A stretch of 20,617 nt of DNA. It comes from Chloroflexota bacterium. GTDB taxonomy: Bacteria; Chloroflexota; Anaerolineae; UBA1429. Positions 13,791 to 20,617 of the stretch are shown here, piece by piece. The notes beneath the pieces are model-generated. The model was not told the DNA's origin. It did no database searches and saw only the letters and a list, made by a program, of their open reading frames with translations. A program made the position numbers and the translations under genes. Positions within the stretch are counted from its first letter, which is position 1. Each line of letters begins with the position of its first letter. Location: assembly GCA_012515695.1 (NCBI GenBank), contig JAAYXX010000068.1, positions 1 through 20,617 of the forward strand, in the 5' to 3' direction.

Positions 13791-16280
13791 ATGCAAACCA
13801 GGATCCCGTTGAACGGGAAATGGCAATTCCGCGAGGTTGGTGCGAGTGAATGGCTAGAAGGCACGGTCCCTGGCTGCGTGCAGTTGGACCTGCTGCGACT
13901 CGGTCGTGTGTCTGATCCATTCTATCGGCTAAATGAAATCGAGATGCATCAACTGGAAGACAAAGAGTGGGTCTATAGACGCACCTTTGAGCTTCCTCAA
14001 GATGCCCTGGACAGCGACAGTATCGGACTGGTGCTAGAAGGCGTCGATACCATCGCTGATATCTATGTCAATGGCGCATATCTGGGCACCAGCCTGGATA
14101 TGTTTGCCACCTATCGCTTTGACCTGCAAGACCTGGTCGAGCCGGGCGAGAACACGCTCCAGGTGCGCTTTTACTCGGCGGCCACGACCATCCGGGCAAT
14201 GGCACAGCACAGCCCCTTCCAGTTGCGGTGCAGTTGCGACCCGGCCAGGGCCTATATCCGCAAGGCCCAATACGCTTACGGCTGGGACTGGGGCCCCCGC
14301 ATTGTGCAGGTGGGGCTTTGGCGGCCCGTGTATATCGAAGTGACGCGGCACGCCCGGATCACCGAGCCGTTCTTCTATACCGAGAGCATCGCCCGCCACG
14401 AGGCACAGGTGCGGGTAGAGGCCGCCATCGACCTGTTCGGGGAGCAATACCTCGAAGACCTGGAGGCCGACATCACCCTCGCCCTCGACGGCCAACTGCA
14501 GGCCAGCGCCACCGTGCCCGTCGACTACCGCCAGGATCAACTCATGGTCAGCGCCAGCCTCGCCGTGCAGCGCCCTCGCCTGTGGTGGCCTAATGGCATG
14601 GGCCAGCAACCCCTGTACGAGATCACCATCACCCTGCGAGACGCGGATCACGTCCTCGATACCCTGACCTTCCGCTCTGCCATTCGCACGGTCAAGCTGC
14701 TTCAAGAGACAGACGCCGAGGGGCGCTCGTTCGTCATCCAGATCAACGGGGTCAAGGTGTTCGCCAAAGGGGCCAACTGGATTCCCGCTGACAACCTGCT
14801 CCCCCGCCTGACGCGTGAGGACTATTACGCGCACATTCGCCTGGCGCGGGAAGCCAACATGAACATGCTCCGCATTTGGGGCGGCGGGATTTACGAGGAC
14901 CCGGCATTCTACGAGGCGTGCGACGAGATGGGCGTCATGGTCTGGCAGGATTTCATGTACGCCTGCGCCCAATACCCCGACGAGCTGGACTGGTTCCAGG
15001 GATTGGCCCGCGAGGAGGCCCGGCAGGTGCTGATCGCCCTGCGAAACCACCCCTCCATCGTGCTTTGGTGCGGCAACAACGAGAACAACTGGGGCTTTGA
15101 CGAGTGGTGGCATAACGGCGTGCCCAAGTACCTGGGCAACACCATCTACCGCGAGATTCTGCCGCAGCTCTGCGATGCCCTCGACCCCTCCCGCCCCTAC
15201 TGGGTTTCCAGCCCCTATGGCGACGGCAAACCCAACGCCATGACCGATGGCGACCGCCACTCGTGGGACGTGTGGAGCGGTTGGCAGGATTATGACCGGT
15301 ATCGCAACGACACAGGCCGCTTTATCAGCGAGTTCGGTTTTCAGGCCATGCCCACCTGGCAAACCGTGCTTTCCTATACCGCCCCCGAAGACCGCCGCAT
15401 CCTCAGCCCGGTCATCGTCGGCCACAACAAGATGGTCGCAGGAACCGAGCGATTGATGCGCTTTCTCGTAGGCCGGGTGGGGCTGCCCAAAGACCTGCAC
15501 AGCTTTGTGCATCTGACCCAGTTCGTGCAGGCCGAAGCCATCAAGACCGGCGTGGAGCATTGGCGATTGCGCCAGTTTATGACTTCCGGCGCTCTCTTTT
15601 GGCAGTTCAACGACTGCTGGCCCGTCGCCAGTTGGTCCTGCCTGGACTATTACCGCCGCAAGAAGGGCCTCTACCATTACGCCCGCCGGTTCTTTGACAC
15701 GATCCTGCCTGTCCTATCGCAAGAGGGCGACGAAATCGTCCTGCGCGCCGTGAGCGATCGGCTGGAAGAAGTCGAGGGCAAGGCCCGCATCTCGGCCTAT
15801 CGCCTGGACGGAACCCGCGTGCTAGAGCGTCGTTTCTCGATCACGCTGCCCGCCAACGGCGTCAGCACACTCAAAAAGCTCAGCCTGCAGGCCCTCGGCA
15901 TCGGCCATACCCCCCGCATCCTGCCCGCCGATGGCGACGGCACAACGCTGCCCGTCGAGCGCAATGGCGAGTTGCTGGATATCGTCTTTTATGTCGAGAT
16001 GCTCATCAATGGCGTGTCGTATACCAACTATCTGGCGATGGAGCGATTCCGCAACCTGGCCCTGCGCCAGCCCGATATTGAGATTTGGGCAGACGGCGAC
16101 CAGATCACCCTCTGCTCCAACGTTCCAGCGTTTGGCGTGTTCATCGAGACGGAAAACGATGTCGAGCTGAGCGACAACTGCCTGAACCTGGAGCCGGACA
16201 CCGCCTACACCGTGCAATGCTCCGGCAACCCCGGCGCTGTGCGGGCGTTCTCCCTGCCCGACATGACCGCCGATATCTAG
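13791..16280 (+). CDS. Glycoside hydrolase family 2 beta-mannosidase
   Basis: 829 residues, full length for bacterial GH2 beta-mannosidases, which release terminal beta-mannose from manno-oligosaccharides and N-glycan cores. The N-terminal sugar-binding domain ('LNGKWQFREVG', 'TVPGCVQLDLL') is followed by the immunoglobulin-like domain and a TIM barrel. The acid/base is Glu431 in 'WCGNNEN' and the nucleophile is Glu514 in 'ISEFGFQ'; both are intact. 'QYAYGWDWGPR' and 'MLRIWGGGIYE' are characteristic of the mannosidase branch. There is no signal peptide, so it probably acts on imported oligosaccharides. The ATG at 13791 has AGGAGAG at 7 nt. An orphan solute-binding lipoprotein (2744-4114) is in the window, but no link between them is shown. 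Confidence 0.93.
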   Translation: MQTRIPLNGKWQFREVGASEWLEGTVPGCVQLDLLRLGRVSDPFYRLNEIEMHQLEDKEWVYRRTFELPQDALDSDSIGLVLEGVDTIADIYVNGAYLGTSLDMFATYRFDLQDLVEPGENTLQVRFYSAATTIRAMAQHSPFQLRCSCDPARAYIRKAQYAYGWDWGPRIVQVGLWRPVYIEVTRHARITEPFFYTESIARHEAQVRVEAAIDLFGEQYLEDLEADITLALDGQLQASATVPVDYRQDQLMVSASLAVQRPRLWWPNGMGQQPLYEITITLRDADHVLDTLTFRSAIRTVKLLQETDAEGRSFVIQINGVKVFAKGANWIPADNLLPRLTREDYYAHIRLAREANMNMLRIWGGGIYEDPAFYEACDEMGVMVWQDFMYACAQYPDELDWFQGLAREEARQVLIALRNHPSIVLWCGNNENNWGFDEWWHNGVPKYLGNTIYREILPQLCDALDPSRPYWVSSPYGDGKPNAMTDGDRHSWDVWSGWQDYDRYRNDTGRFISEFGFQAMPTWQTVLSYTAPEDRRILSPVIVGHNKMVAGTERLMRFLVGRVGLPKDLHSFVHLTQFVQAEAIKTGVEHWRLRQFMTSGALFWQFNDCWPVASWSCLDYYRRKKGLYHYARRFFDTILPVLSQEGDEIVLRAVSDRLEEVEGKARISAYRLDGTRVLERRFSITLPANGVSTLKKLSLQALGIGHTPRILPADGDGTTLPVERNGELLDIVFYVEMLINGVSYTNYLAMERFRNLALRQPDIEIWADGDQITLCSNVPAFGVFIETENDVELSDNCLNLEPDTAYTVQCSGNPGAVRAFSLPDMTADI

Positions 16281-16287
16281 ATTCAAC

Positions 16288-16323
16288 CTCAGCATCCCCG
16301 AATGCCCGTTCGGGGATGCTGAG
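16288..16323 (+). terminator. 15-bp hairpin after the beta-mannosidase gene
   Basis: A perfect 15-bp stem (16288-16302 with 16309-16323) with a 6-base loop lies 7 bases after the stop. There is no T tract, so some read-through into the hydrolase gene 28 bases later is likely. Confidence 0.5.
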
Positions 16324-16350
16324 ACCTAGCCTCCCTTCAGGACAAACGCC

Positions 16351-17142
16351 ATGATGCAACGAGTTCCTTCTGATGGTCTACAACTCGCCGTAGAAGATTA
16401 CGGGACGGGTCCGGCAATCGTTTACGCCCACGGCCTCACCGGCAGCCGCCACTGGTCGCGGCGCGAGTTGGCCCCGCTGGCCGACAGCTACCGCACGGTG
16501 ATCTATGACCAGCGCGGTCACGGCGATTCCAGCCCGGTCACCGACCCGCAGCTTTACGCCCCACACCGCATGGCGGCAGACTTGAGCGCTGTACTGGATG
16601 CGCTGAATCTCCCGCAGGCCATTGTGGGCGGCGAGTCTATGGGCTGCGCTACCACCCTGCTCTATGCGCTGGCCCATCCCGAGCGCATCTCGGCGCTGTT
16701 CCTCGTTCTCCCCGCCTTTGCCGACGAGCCAAACCCGGGCCGCGAGGCAATGAAAACCTGGGGGCGCTCGGTGGCGCACTTGGGCATCGATCGCTTTGCC
16801 CGCAAGAACCAGGAATCCGAGATACAGGCCGGATGCGACGCCGAGAGTGCTGCCGCATGGGCCGGTATCCTGCGCTGCCATCAGACAGAAAGCCTGGCGA
16901 CCGCCCTGCAAACCGTCGCCGATTGGGTGATCCTGCCAGACCTCAGCCCCCTGGCCCGGCTGAACATCCCCGTGCAATTGCTCGCCGCGCCGAACAACAC
17001 CCTGCACCCGCTGGCGTTAGCCGAGCGCATGGCCGCGGCCCTGCCCAACGCCCGACTGCACGTCCTGGCGTCCCCCGATGAGACACTCGCCAACCCGCCC
17101 ATCGTCGGGCACGTCCTCCGCCGCTTTCTACAAAGCCTGTAG
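16351..17142 (+). CDS. Alpha/beta-hydrolase-fold protein with an altered catalytic triad
   Basis: 263 residues. The fold is clear: 'VYAHGLTGSRHW' (oxyanion-hole loop), 'VIYDQRGHGDSS', and the nucleophile elbow GGESMG with Ser96. After the cap region, the strand that normally carries the catalytic Asp reads 'LLAAPNNTLHP' (Asn215/Asn216 where Asp is usual). The loop that normally carries the catalytic His reads 'ASPDETLANPP' (Asp243-Glu244, no His). The only nearby His is His254 in 'VGHVLRR', inside the last helix. So only the Ser is in place; the protein may be non-hydrolytic or use another arrangement. AGGA lies 8 nt before the ATG. It probably shares a transcript with the beta-mannosidase, 70 bases upstream. 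Converges on rsgA with an 11-base gap. Confidence 0.85.
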   Translation: MMQRVPSDGLQLAVEDYGTGPAIVYAHGLTGSRHWSRRELAPLADSYRTVIYDQRGHGDSSPVTDPQLYAPHRMAADLSAVLDALNLPQAIVGGESMGCATTLLYALAHPERISALFLVLPAFADEPNPGREAMKTWGRSVAHLGIDRFARKNQESEIQAGCDAESAAAWAGILRCHQTESLATALQTVADWVILPDLSPLARLNIPVQLLAAPNNTLHPLALAERMAAALPNARLHVLASPDETLANPPIVGHVLRRFLQSL

Positions 17143-17153
17143 CGGCGCCATCC

Positions 17154-18059
17154 CTAGAACCCGTACTCGAACATCCGGCGATAGCTCTCATAGCGCAGTT
17201 CGGGGATTTCCCCCCGCTCAACCGCCGCCTGCACGGCGCAATCCGGCTCGTGCATGTGGGTACATGGCTGGAACCGGCAATCCCCCAGGAAGGGGCGCAT
17301 TTCGGGAAAGAAATAGTCCAACTGCTCCGGGTCAATATCCCAGAAGCGAAACTGGCGCATGCCCGGCGTATCCGCCACGAACGTGTTTTCCTCCGGGTTC
17401 AGCAGGCGGGCCACGGCGGTAGTATGCCGCCCCCGATCGTGTACCTCGCTGATCTCGCCAACACGCAGGTCCAGGTCAGGCCATAGCGCGTTCAACAGGC
17501 TCGACTTGCCCACCCCCGAAGGCCCGGTGAGCACAGACAGCTTGTCCCGGAGCAGGGCGCGCAGTTCCTCAATCCCATAGCCCGTTACCGTGCTGGTAAA
17601 GAGCACATTGTAGCCGATCCCCGTATACATCCGGGGAACCTCCAGATCCTCGTCATCCTCGATCAGGTCGGCCTTGTTGATGACGATGACTGCGGGCAGT
17701 TCCGCCCCCTCTGTCGCCACCAGATAGCGGTCTAGCATCAAGGGATTCAGGGGCGGATTGCGCGCCGCGAAAACAATCAACACCTGGTCAGGGTTCGCCA
17801 CGATCACCTGGGCGATGGCGGCGCGGGGCGGCGGTGGGGTGCGCGCCAGCACCGACTTGCGGGGCTGCACCTCCTCGATCACCCCAAACCCCTCTTCGGT
17901 TTCGGACCAATACACCCGGTCGCCAATGGCGACCACGTCCGCCTTGGCCCGCTCTTTTTTCAAGCGCCCCCGAATCGTGCAATCAGTAACCTGCCCGTCC
18001 GACTGCACATAGTAGTGGCCGCCGTGAGTACGAATCACAATCCCTTCACGCAAATCCAT
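17154..18059 (-). CDS. rsgA: Small-ribosomal-subunit GTPase RsgA
   Basis: 301 residues. RsgA (YjeQ) is a circularly permuted GTPase that checks late 30S subunit maturation. The N-terminal OB fold (about residues 1-75) is followed by the permuted GTPase motifs in the expected order: NKAD (128-131, G4), GPSGVGKSS (179-187, G1), then DTPG (230-233, G3). The C-terminal zinc site has Cys261, Cys266, His268 and Cys274, all present. Nothing is missing relative to the family. The ATG at 18059 has only a distant AGGGG. A promoter is seen at 18205-18233, and an intrinsic terminator lies inside the resulting leader, which may attenuate expression. Confidence 0.96.
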   Translation of the reverse strand: MDLREGIVIRTHGGHYYVQSDGQVTDCTIRGRLKKERAKADVVAIGDRVYWSETEEGFGVIEEVQPRKSVLARTPPPPRAAIAQVIVANPDQVLIVFAARNPPLNPLMLDRYLVATEGAELPAVIVINKADLIEDDEDLEVPRMYTGIGYNVLFTSTVTGYGIEELRALLRDKLSVLTGPSGVGKSSLLNALWPDLDLRVGEISEVHDRGRHTTAVARLLNPEENTFVADTPGMRQFRFWDIDPEQLDYFFPEMRPFLGDCRFQPCTHMHEPDCAVQAAVERGEIPELRYESYRRMFEYGF

Positions 18060-18110
18060 ACTTGGGAATACCCCTGCTCCTGTTCACTATTCAGCCGTTC
18101 CCGCGCCCTG

Positions 18111-18142
18111 GAAAACAAAAACCGCGGGGGCTGCCCGCGGTT
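18111..18142 (-). terminator. Intrinsic terminator between the malectin-protein gene and rsgA
   Basis: On the minus strand a 9-bp stem AACCGCGGG/CCCGCGGTT (18142-18134 with 18128-18120) with a 5-base loop is followed directly by TTTTGTTTTC. It ends transcripts from the 18255-20617 genes, or acts as an attenuator in the rsgA leader because the best rsgA promoter lies upstream of it. Confidence 0.75.
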
Positions 18143-18204
18143 CGAATATTGCCACATTTGCCTGTGGTTTACCGGCACTCGTCCCCCTCTGGTAAGCTAA
18201 CTCC

Positions 18205-18233
18205 AGTGTAGCAGAACTGCCGCCGGGGGTCAA
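18205..18233 (-). promoter_or_regulatory. Predicted promoter of rsgA
   Basis: On the minus strand TTGACC (18233-18228) and TACACT (18210-18205) are 17 bases apart, giving a start near 18198 and a leader of about 140 nt. Confidence 0.55.
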
Positions 18234-18254
18234 CATATTTCGACCCAATCACAA

Positions 18255-19820
18255 CTATTGCACGCGAACCACCCGAATGGCGTTGATCGCCGGAGTATAG
18301 TTGGGCGATTGCGCCGCAAAGGTGATCTCGAGCAGTCCATCCTTCACATCGACCGTGAATTTCTCATCCCACGCGCCGTATCTGGTGGTCTTGCTCAACA
18401 GATCAAACTGATTCAGCTTGCGCTGCCCCTCGATATCCACGGCAAAGACCCGGTCGCCCAGATTGGCATACGGGAATATCTCGGCGAAACGCAACAGCAC
18501 CTCATACCGGCCATTGGGCACAGCAAAATAGTAGCCGTTCATCGAGTGCCGATGAATCTGGTAGAGGGGGTCATCGTGCGTGTTGCCGATGTCCCTGGTG
18601 ATAGGGGTCGTCGGCCAGACGCCTGACACAGCGCCCTGCCAGCCCCAGGCCCCGGCGGTGAATTGCCTGTCCGCGCGATACGTGTACCCATCGCTGGCAT
18701 CATACGACGTACTCGAGCCGCAATTCACCGCCTGCGCGTAAGGCACCATCGTCGGCGTGACCGTAGGGGTGGGCGTGGGTTGCCGGAAAACAAGCGGCTC
18801 GTAGCACAAGACCGGCGTGTTGGTGGGCGTCGGCGACAGCGTGGGCGTCGGGGTGATCGTCGGCTCCCCTTCACAAGAGATGACCAGCCGATACGGCCCC
18901 GCATCGCCATTATAGCCATCCACCATCAGATAGTAGGTCCCCGGCTGAAGGTTGGGGACGGTAAACCCCCTGTCTCCACCCTCCACCAGATCCTCCGGGT
19001 AGGGAGCGGACAGCAAGAACACGTCCATATCCTGGCCGTTCGTTCCTTCAATGCTGACGGTCAGATCGCTGGCCACGGTCTTGATCAGGATGTACATATC
19101 CTCCGGCCCGGTTTCGGGCCAGACCAGGTCACCATATTGGCTCACCCGGTTCGGCTTGTCCGTGGTATCCCCCCAGAACACACCCTGGCAATAAGCCGAG
19201 AAAGCGCCGCTGGGGTCAAGGTACGAAGCGGGCGTAGCGGTAGGGCTGGCCGTGGAGGTGGGGCCAGGGGTCGCGGTGCCGGTGGGCGTCGGCGATAGGA
19301 TCGGGGTTTCGGTTGGCGTGGCCGTCGGCAGGCGCACATCGCCAAAGTTGTGCTCGATCACCTGCCCTTCGCCCAGAGGGGACAGGCAGATCTTGTTGAT
19401 TGTGGATGAGCCAAAGCCCGGCGGGTCTACTTCTTCCAGGCAATAGGAGCCAGGCATCAGGTCCTCAAATCTGTACAGCCCATCCACCTTGGTCAGGCGT
19501 TGATCTTTGACCGCGCCAAAGCCATCGGTCAAGAGAACCTGCGCCTTTTCCACCCCCGGCTCGCCCTCATCATAGACCTCGTTCCCGTTGAGGTCCTCGT
19601 ACACGATCCCCCGAATCGTGCCGCCATACCCGTCGCCCAGCGGCCCATTCACCGCCTGAATCTGCCCGGCAGTTCGGGGAGCCTCCTCCGCAACCGGCCC
19701 CGCAGGCCCGGCGGGCGGCGTTTCCACCGCGTCCGGGTCGGTGGTCGTCGCAGACACCAGGCTACTGGCAGCAAGCGCCACCAGGAAGAAAACCACCAGA
19801 ATGCGAAAATCCACTTTCAT
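18255..19820 (-). CDS. Secreted multidomain protein: SdrD-B, pre-peptidase C-like and malectin domains
   Basis: 521 residues. The signal peptide (about 1-24) leads to an SdrD-B-like beta-sandwich (about 68-162) with a calcium-type loop 'YEDLNGNEVYDEGEPG'. A Thr-Pro linker follows (about 165-197), then a pre-peptidase C-terminal-like domain (about 225-316; 'MDVFLLSAPYP', 'PGTYYLMVDGYNGDAGPYRL'). A second TP linker (321-360) leads to a malectin-type carbohydrate-binding domain (362-521; 'AVNCGSSTSYDASDG', 'NGRYEVLLRFAEIFP'). It probably acts outside the cell as an adhesin or sugar-binding surface protein. AGAGGAA lies 7 nt before the ATG. It is 44 bases after the small secreted protein and probably in one operon with it. 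No enzymatic domain is seen. Confidence 0.85.
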   Translation of the reverse strand: MKVDFRILVVFFLVALAASSLVSATTTDPDAVETPPAGPAGPVAEEAPRTAGQIQAVNGPLGDGYGGTIRGIVYEDLNGNEVYDEGEPGVEKAQVLLTDGFGAVKDQRLTKVDGLYRFEDLMPGSYCLEEVDPPGFGSSTINKICLSPLGEGQVIEHNFGDVRLPTATPTETPILSPTPTGTATPGPTSTASPTATPASYLDPSGAFSAYCQGVFWGDTTDKPNRVSQYGDLVWPETGPEDMYILIKTVASDLTVSIEGTNGQDMDVFLLSAPYPEDLVEGGDRGFTVPNLQPGTYYLMVDGYNGDAGPYRLVISCEGEPTITPTPTLSPTPTNTPVLCYEPLVFRQPTPTPTVTPTMVPYAQAVNCGSSTSYDASDGYTYRADRQFTAGAWGWQGAVSGVWPTTPITRDIGNTHDDPLYQIHRHSMNGYYFAVPNGRYEVLLRFAEIFPYANLGDRVFAVDIEGQRKLNQFDLLSKTTRYGAWDEKFTVDVKDGLLEITFAAQSPNYTPAINAIRVVRVQ

Positions 19821-19864
19821 GATAGTGTTCCTCTTGGTCTACCGGCCACCAGTAGCCGTATTAC

Positions 19865-20287
19865 TCAACGTCGCGAGAAAACGAGGGGAATAGTCGCATC
19901 CGCCCAATTGGTCAGGTGAAACGCCATCGAGCTTCCGCTCCGCCACGTTCCCTGCTGCATCATCGTGCGTGTGCCGCCACCCGGCAGTTCGACAACGAAA
20001 ACGATGGTATCGCCGTTCTTGCCGCCCTCCACCGAGGAGGTCGCCGGATCGTCGGCAGGCACGTCCAGCGCGTACACAATGCCATACGTGGGGTCTTGGG
20101 CCACTTGCACTCGCCCAAACGTCTTGCCCCCGATGCGGGCCGAGACATACGAGCCAGCCGGGGCGCTTTTGCCGTCAACGCGCACATTGCCATAGAACGT
20201 AGAAGGCAGCCCAGGAGGCGCAGCCCAGGCCTGTTGTACACACACTAACAATAAGAGCGCCGTTGCTATCAGAAGAATCTTTTTCAC
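19865..20287 (-). CDS. Small secreted beta-sandwich protein of unknown function
   Basis: 140 residues from GTG 20287, chosen because AAAAGGAG (complement 20292-20299) sits 4 nt before it and a proper signal peptide starts there ('VKKILLIATALLLLVCVQQAWA', cut before APPG). Longer reading to 20323 adds an implausible polar lead. The mature part ('STFYGNVRVDGKSAPAGSYV', 'GIVYALDVPADDP', 'GGKNGDTIVFVV') resembles an Ig-like or carboxypeptidase-regulatory-like fold common in secreted proteins of Chloroflexota and archaea. I do not recognise a specific family. It lies just upstream of the malectin protein gene. Confidence 0.75.
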   Translation of the reverse strand: MKKILLIATALLLLVCVQQAWAAPPGLPSTFYGNVRVDGKSAPAGSYVSARIGGKTFGRVQVAQDPTYGIVYALDVPADDPATSSVEGGKNGDTIVFVVELPGGGTRTMMQQGTWRSGSSMAFHLTNWADATIPLVFSRR

Positions 20288-20351
20288 TCTGCTCCTTTTC
20301 GATATACAGCTCAATCGGGTCAACCTTGACCGAGCGAAATCTCAGAACTGC

Positions 20352-20382
20352 CTGAGAGGCTGGGGCAGGCCCCGCCCCTCAG
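20352..20382 (-). terminator. Hairpin between the edge gene and the small secreted protein gene
   Basis: CTGAG/CTCAG arms (20352-20356 with 20378-20382) continue inward with one mismatch through GG/CC and GGGG/CCCC to a CAGG loop. It lies 35 bases after the stop of the edge gene. No T tract follows. A GGTCAA-CC-TTGACC inverted repeat (20318-20331) lies between it and the next gene. Confidence 0.4.
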
Positions 20383-20416
20383 CAACGTTCACTTTCTACC
20401 GGCTCACCTGTTCTTT

Positions 20417-20617
20417 CTAGTCCAAGACCAAAGGCAGATACAGGAACTCGTCCAGCACGGGTGGCGTGCGGGTGACAGTCGGCGTGACTGTCGGCGTGTT
20501 GGTCGGCGTCTCGGGCGTGTTCGTCGGCGTGGCTGTCGGCGGAGTATACACCCAATCTATCAGCAACAGCGGGCGCCGATCTTCCAGGCTATAGTCCGAA
20601 TCGCGGAACACCACCTC
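20417..20617 (-). CDS. C-terminal end of a secreted Thr-Pro-linker protein (partial, cut by window edge)
   Basis: Only the last 66 codons are in the window; the 5' end lies beyond 20617. The visible part starts with 'VVFRDSDYSLEDRRPLLLIDW', which looks like the closing strand of a DNRLRE- or CBM-like beta-sandwich. It then has a Thr-Pro linker ('TPTNTPETPTNTPTVTP') and ends with 'DEFLYLPLVLD'. A short hydrophobic LPLVL ending after a TP stalk is a style I associate with exported proteins of Chloroflexota, but I cannot name a sorting system for it. Confidence 0.7.
   Translation of the reverse strand, partial: EVVFRDSDYSLEDRRPLLLIDWVYTPPTATPTNTPETPTNTPTVTPTVTRTPPVLDEFLYLPLVLD

Noticed and set aside
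14034..15677. Long minus-strand open frame (547 codons) opposite the beta-mannosidase
   Set aside because: It is the antisense shadow of a well-conserved GH2 gene in GC-rich DNA; it shows no recognisable domain and no ribosome site.
18120..18160. tRNA gene suggested by a T-loop-like GGTTCGAAT at 18139
   Set aside because: No matching acceptor stem, D arm or anticodon arm can be formed, and the GGTT is part of the terminator hairpin.
1..20617. A genetic code in which TGA is a sense codon everywhere
   Set aside because: Several intact genes end at TGA at their natural C-termini (PQQ-type lipoprotein at 11297-11299, FAD oxidoreductase at 13443-13445, thioesterase at 7050-7052), so TGA is a normal stop.

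Overview
This window looks like chromosomal DNA of a GC-rich bacterium, most likely a member of the Chloroflexota (Anaerolineae/Caldilineae-like). The main reason is four exported or lipid-anchored proteins with long Thr-Pro linkers of the TPTPTPTNTPTP type, plus SdrD-B/malectin surface proteins and good sigma-70-type promoters. This is inference from protein style; there is no rRNA or marker phylogeny here. No phage, transposase, CRISPR or tRNA gene was seen.

Layout. 1-373: an interspersed hairpin repeat and a promoter, leading to a small DUF4870-like membrane protein (374-814) that ends at a textbook intrinsic terminator. 935-2722: recJ with its own promoter, interrupted by an in-frame TGA at 1634-1636. 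2744-4114 (minus): an orphan sugar-type solute-binding lipoprotein. 4115-4785: a gene-free stretch packed with modular stem-loop repeats. 4786-8103 (minus): pirin, a THUMP-like SAM methyltransferase, a PaaI-type thioesterase coupled to it by a TGATG overlap, and a peroxiredoxin. 8104-8707: a divergent regulatory region. 8708-11299: a large PQQ-type beta-propeller lipoprotein with a C-terminal cupredoxin domain. 11300-12023: another copy of the repeat and a promoter with a long leader. 12024-13445: a covalent-FAD (BBE-type) oxidoreductase. 13791-16280: a GH2 beta-mannosidase. 16351-17142: an alpha/beta-hydrolase-fold protein. 17154-18059 (minus): rsgA. 18255-20617 (minus): three secreted Thr-Pro-linker or beta-sandwich proteins, the last one cut by the window edge.

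Most important result. The peroxiredoxin would conventionally be called as a truncated 111-residue ORF. Reading the same frame upstream gives a complete 166-residue peroxiredoxin in which the only interruption is a TGA (complement 7969-7971) exactly at the peroxidatic cysteine of the PxxxTxxC motif. A stem-loop with a bulged U and a GU-starting apical loop follows 12-26 nt after the TGA and is enclosed by a further 6-bp stem, matching the layout of a bacterial SECIS element. I therefore annotate it as a selenocysteine-containing peroxiredoxin. It implies that selA/selB/selC/selD occur elsewhere in the genome.

Second result. A family of palindromic stem-loop modules occurs at seven intergenic sites in three clusters. 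The stems change by paired substitutions and the modules occur in both orientations, like REP/BIME elements. Other signals are an 11-bp-periodic repeat array between two divergent promoters, a terminator inside the rsgA leader, and an alpha/beta hydrolase that has lost two of its three expected catalytic residues.
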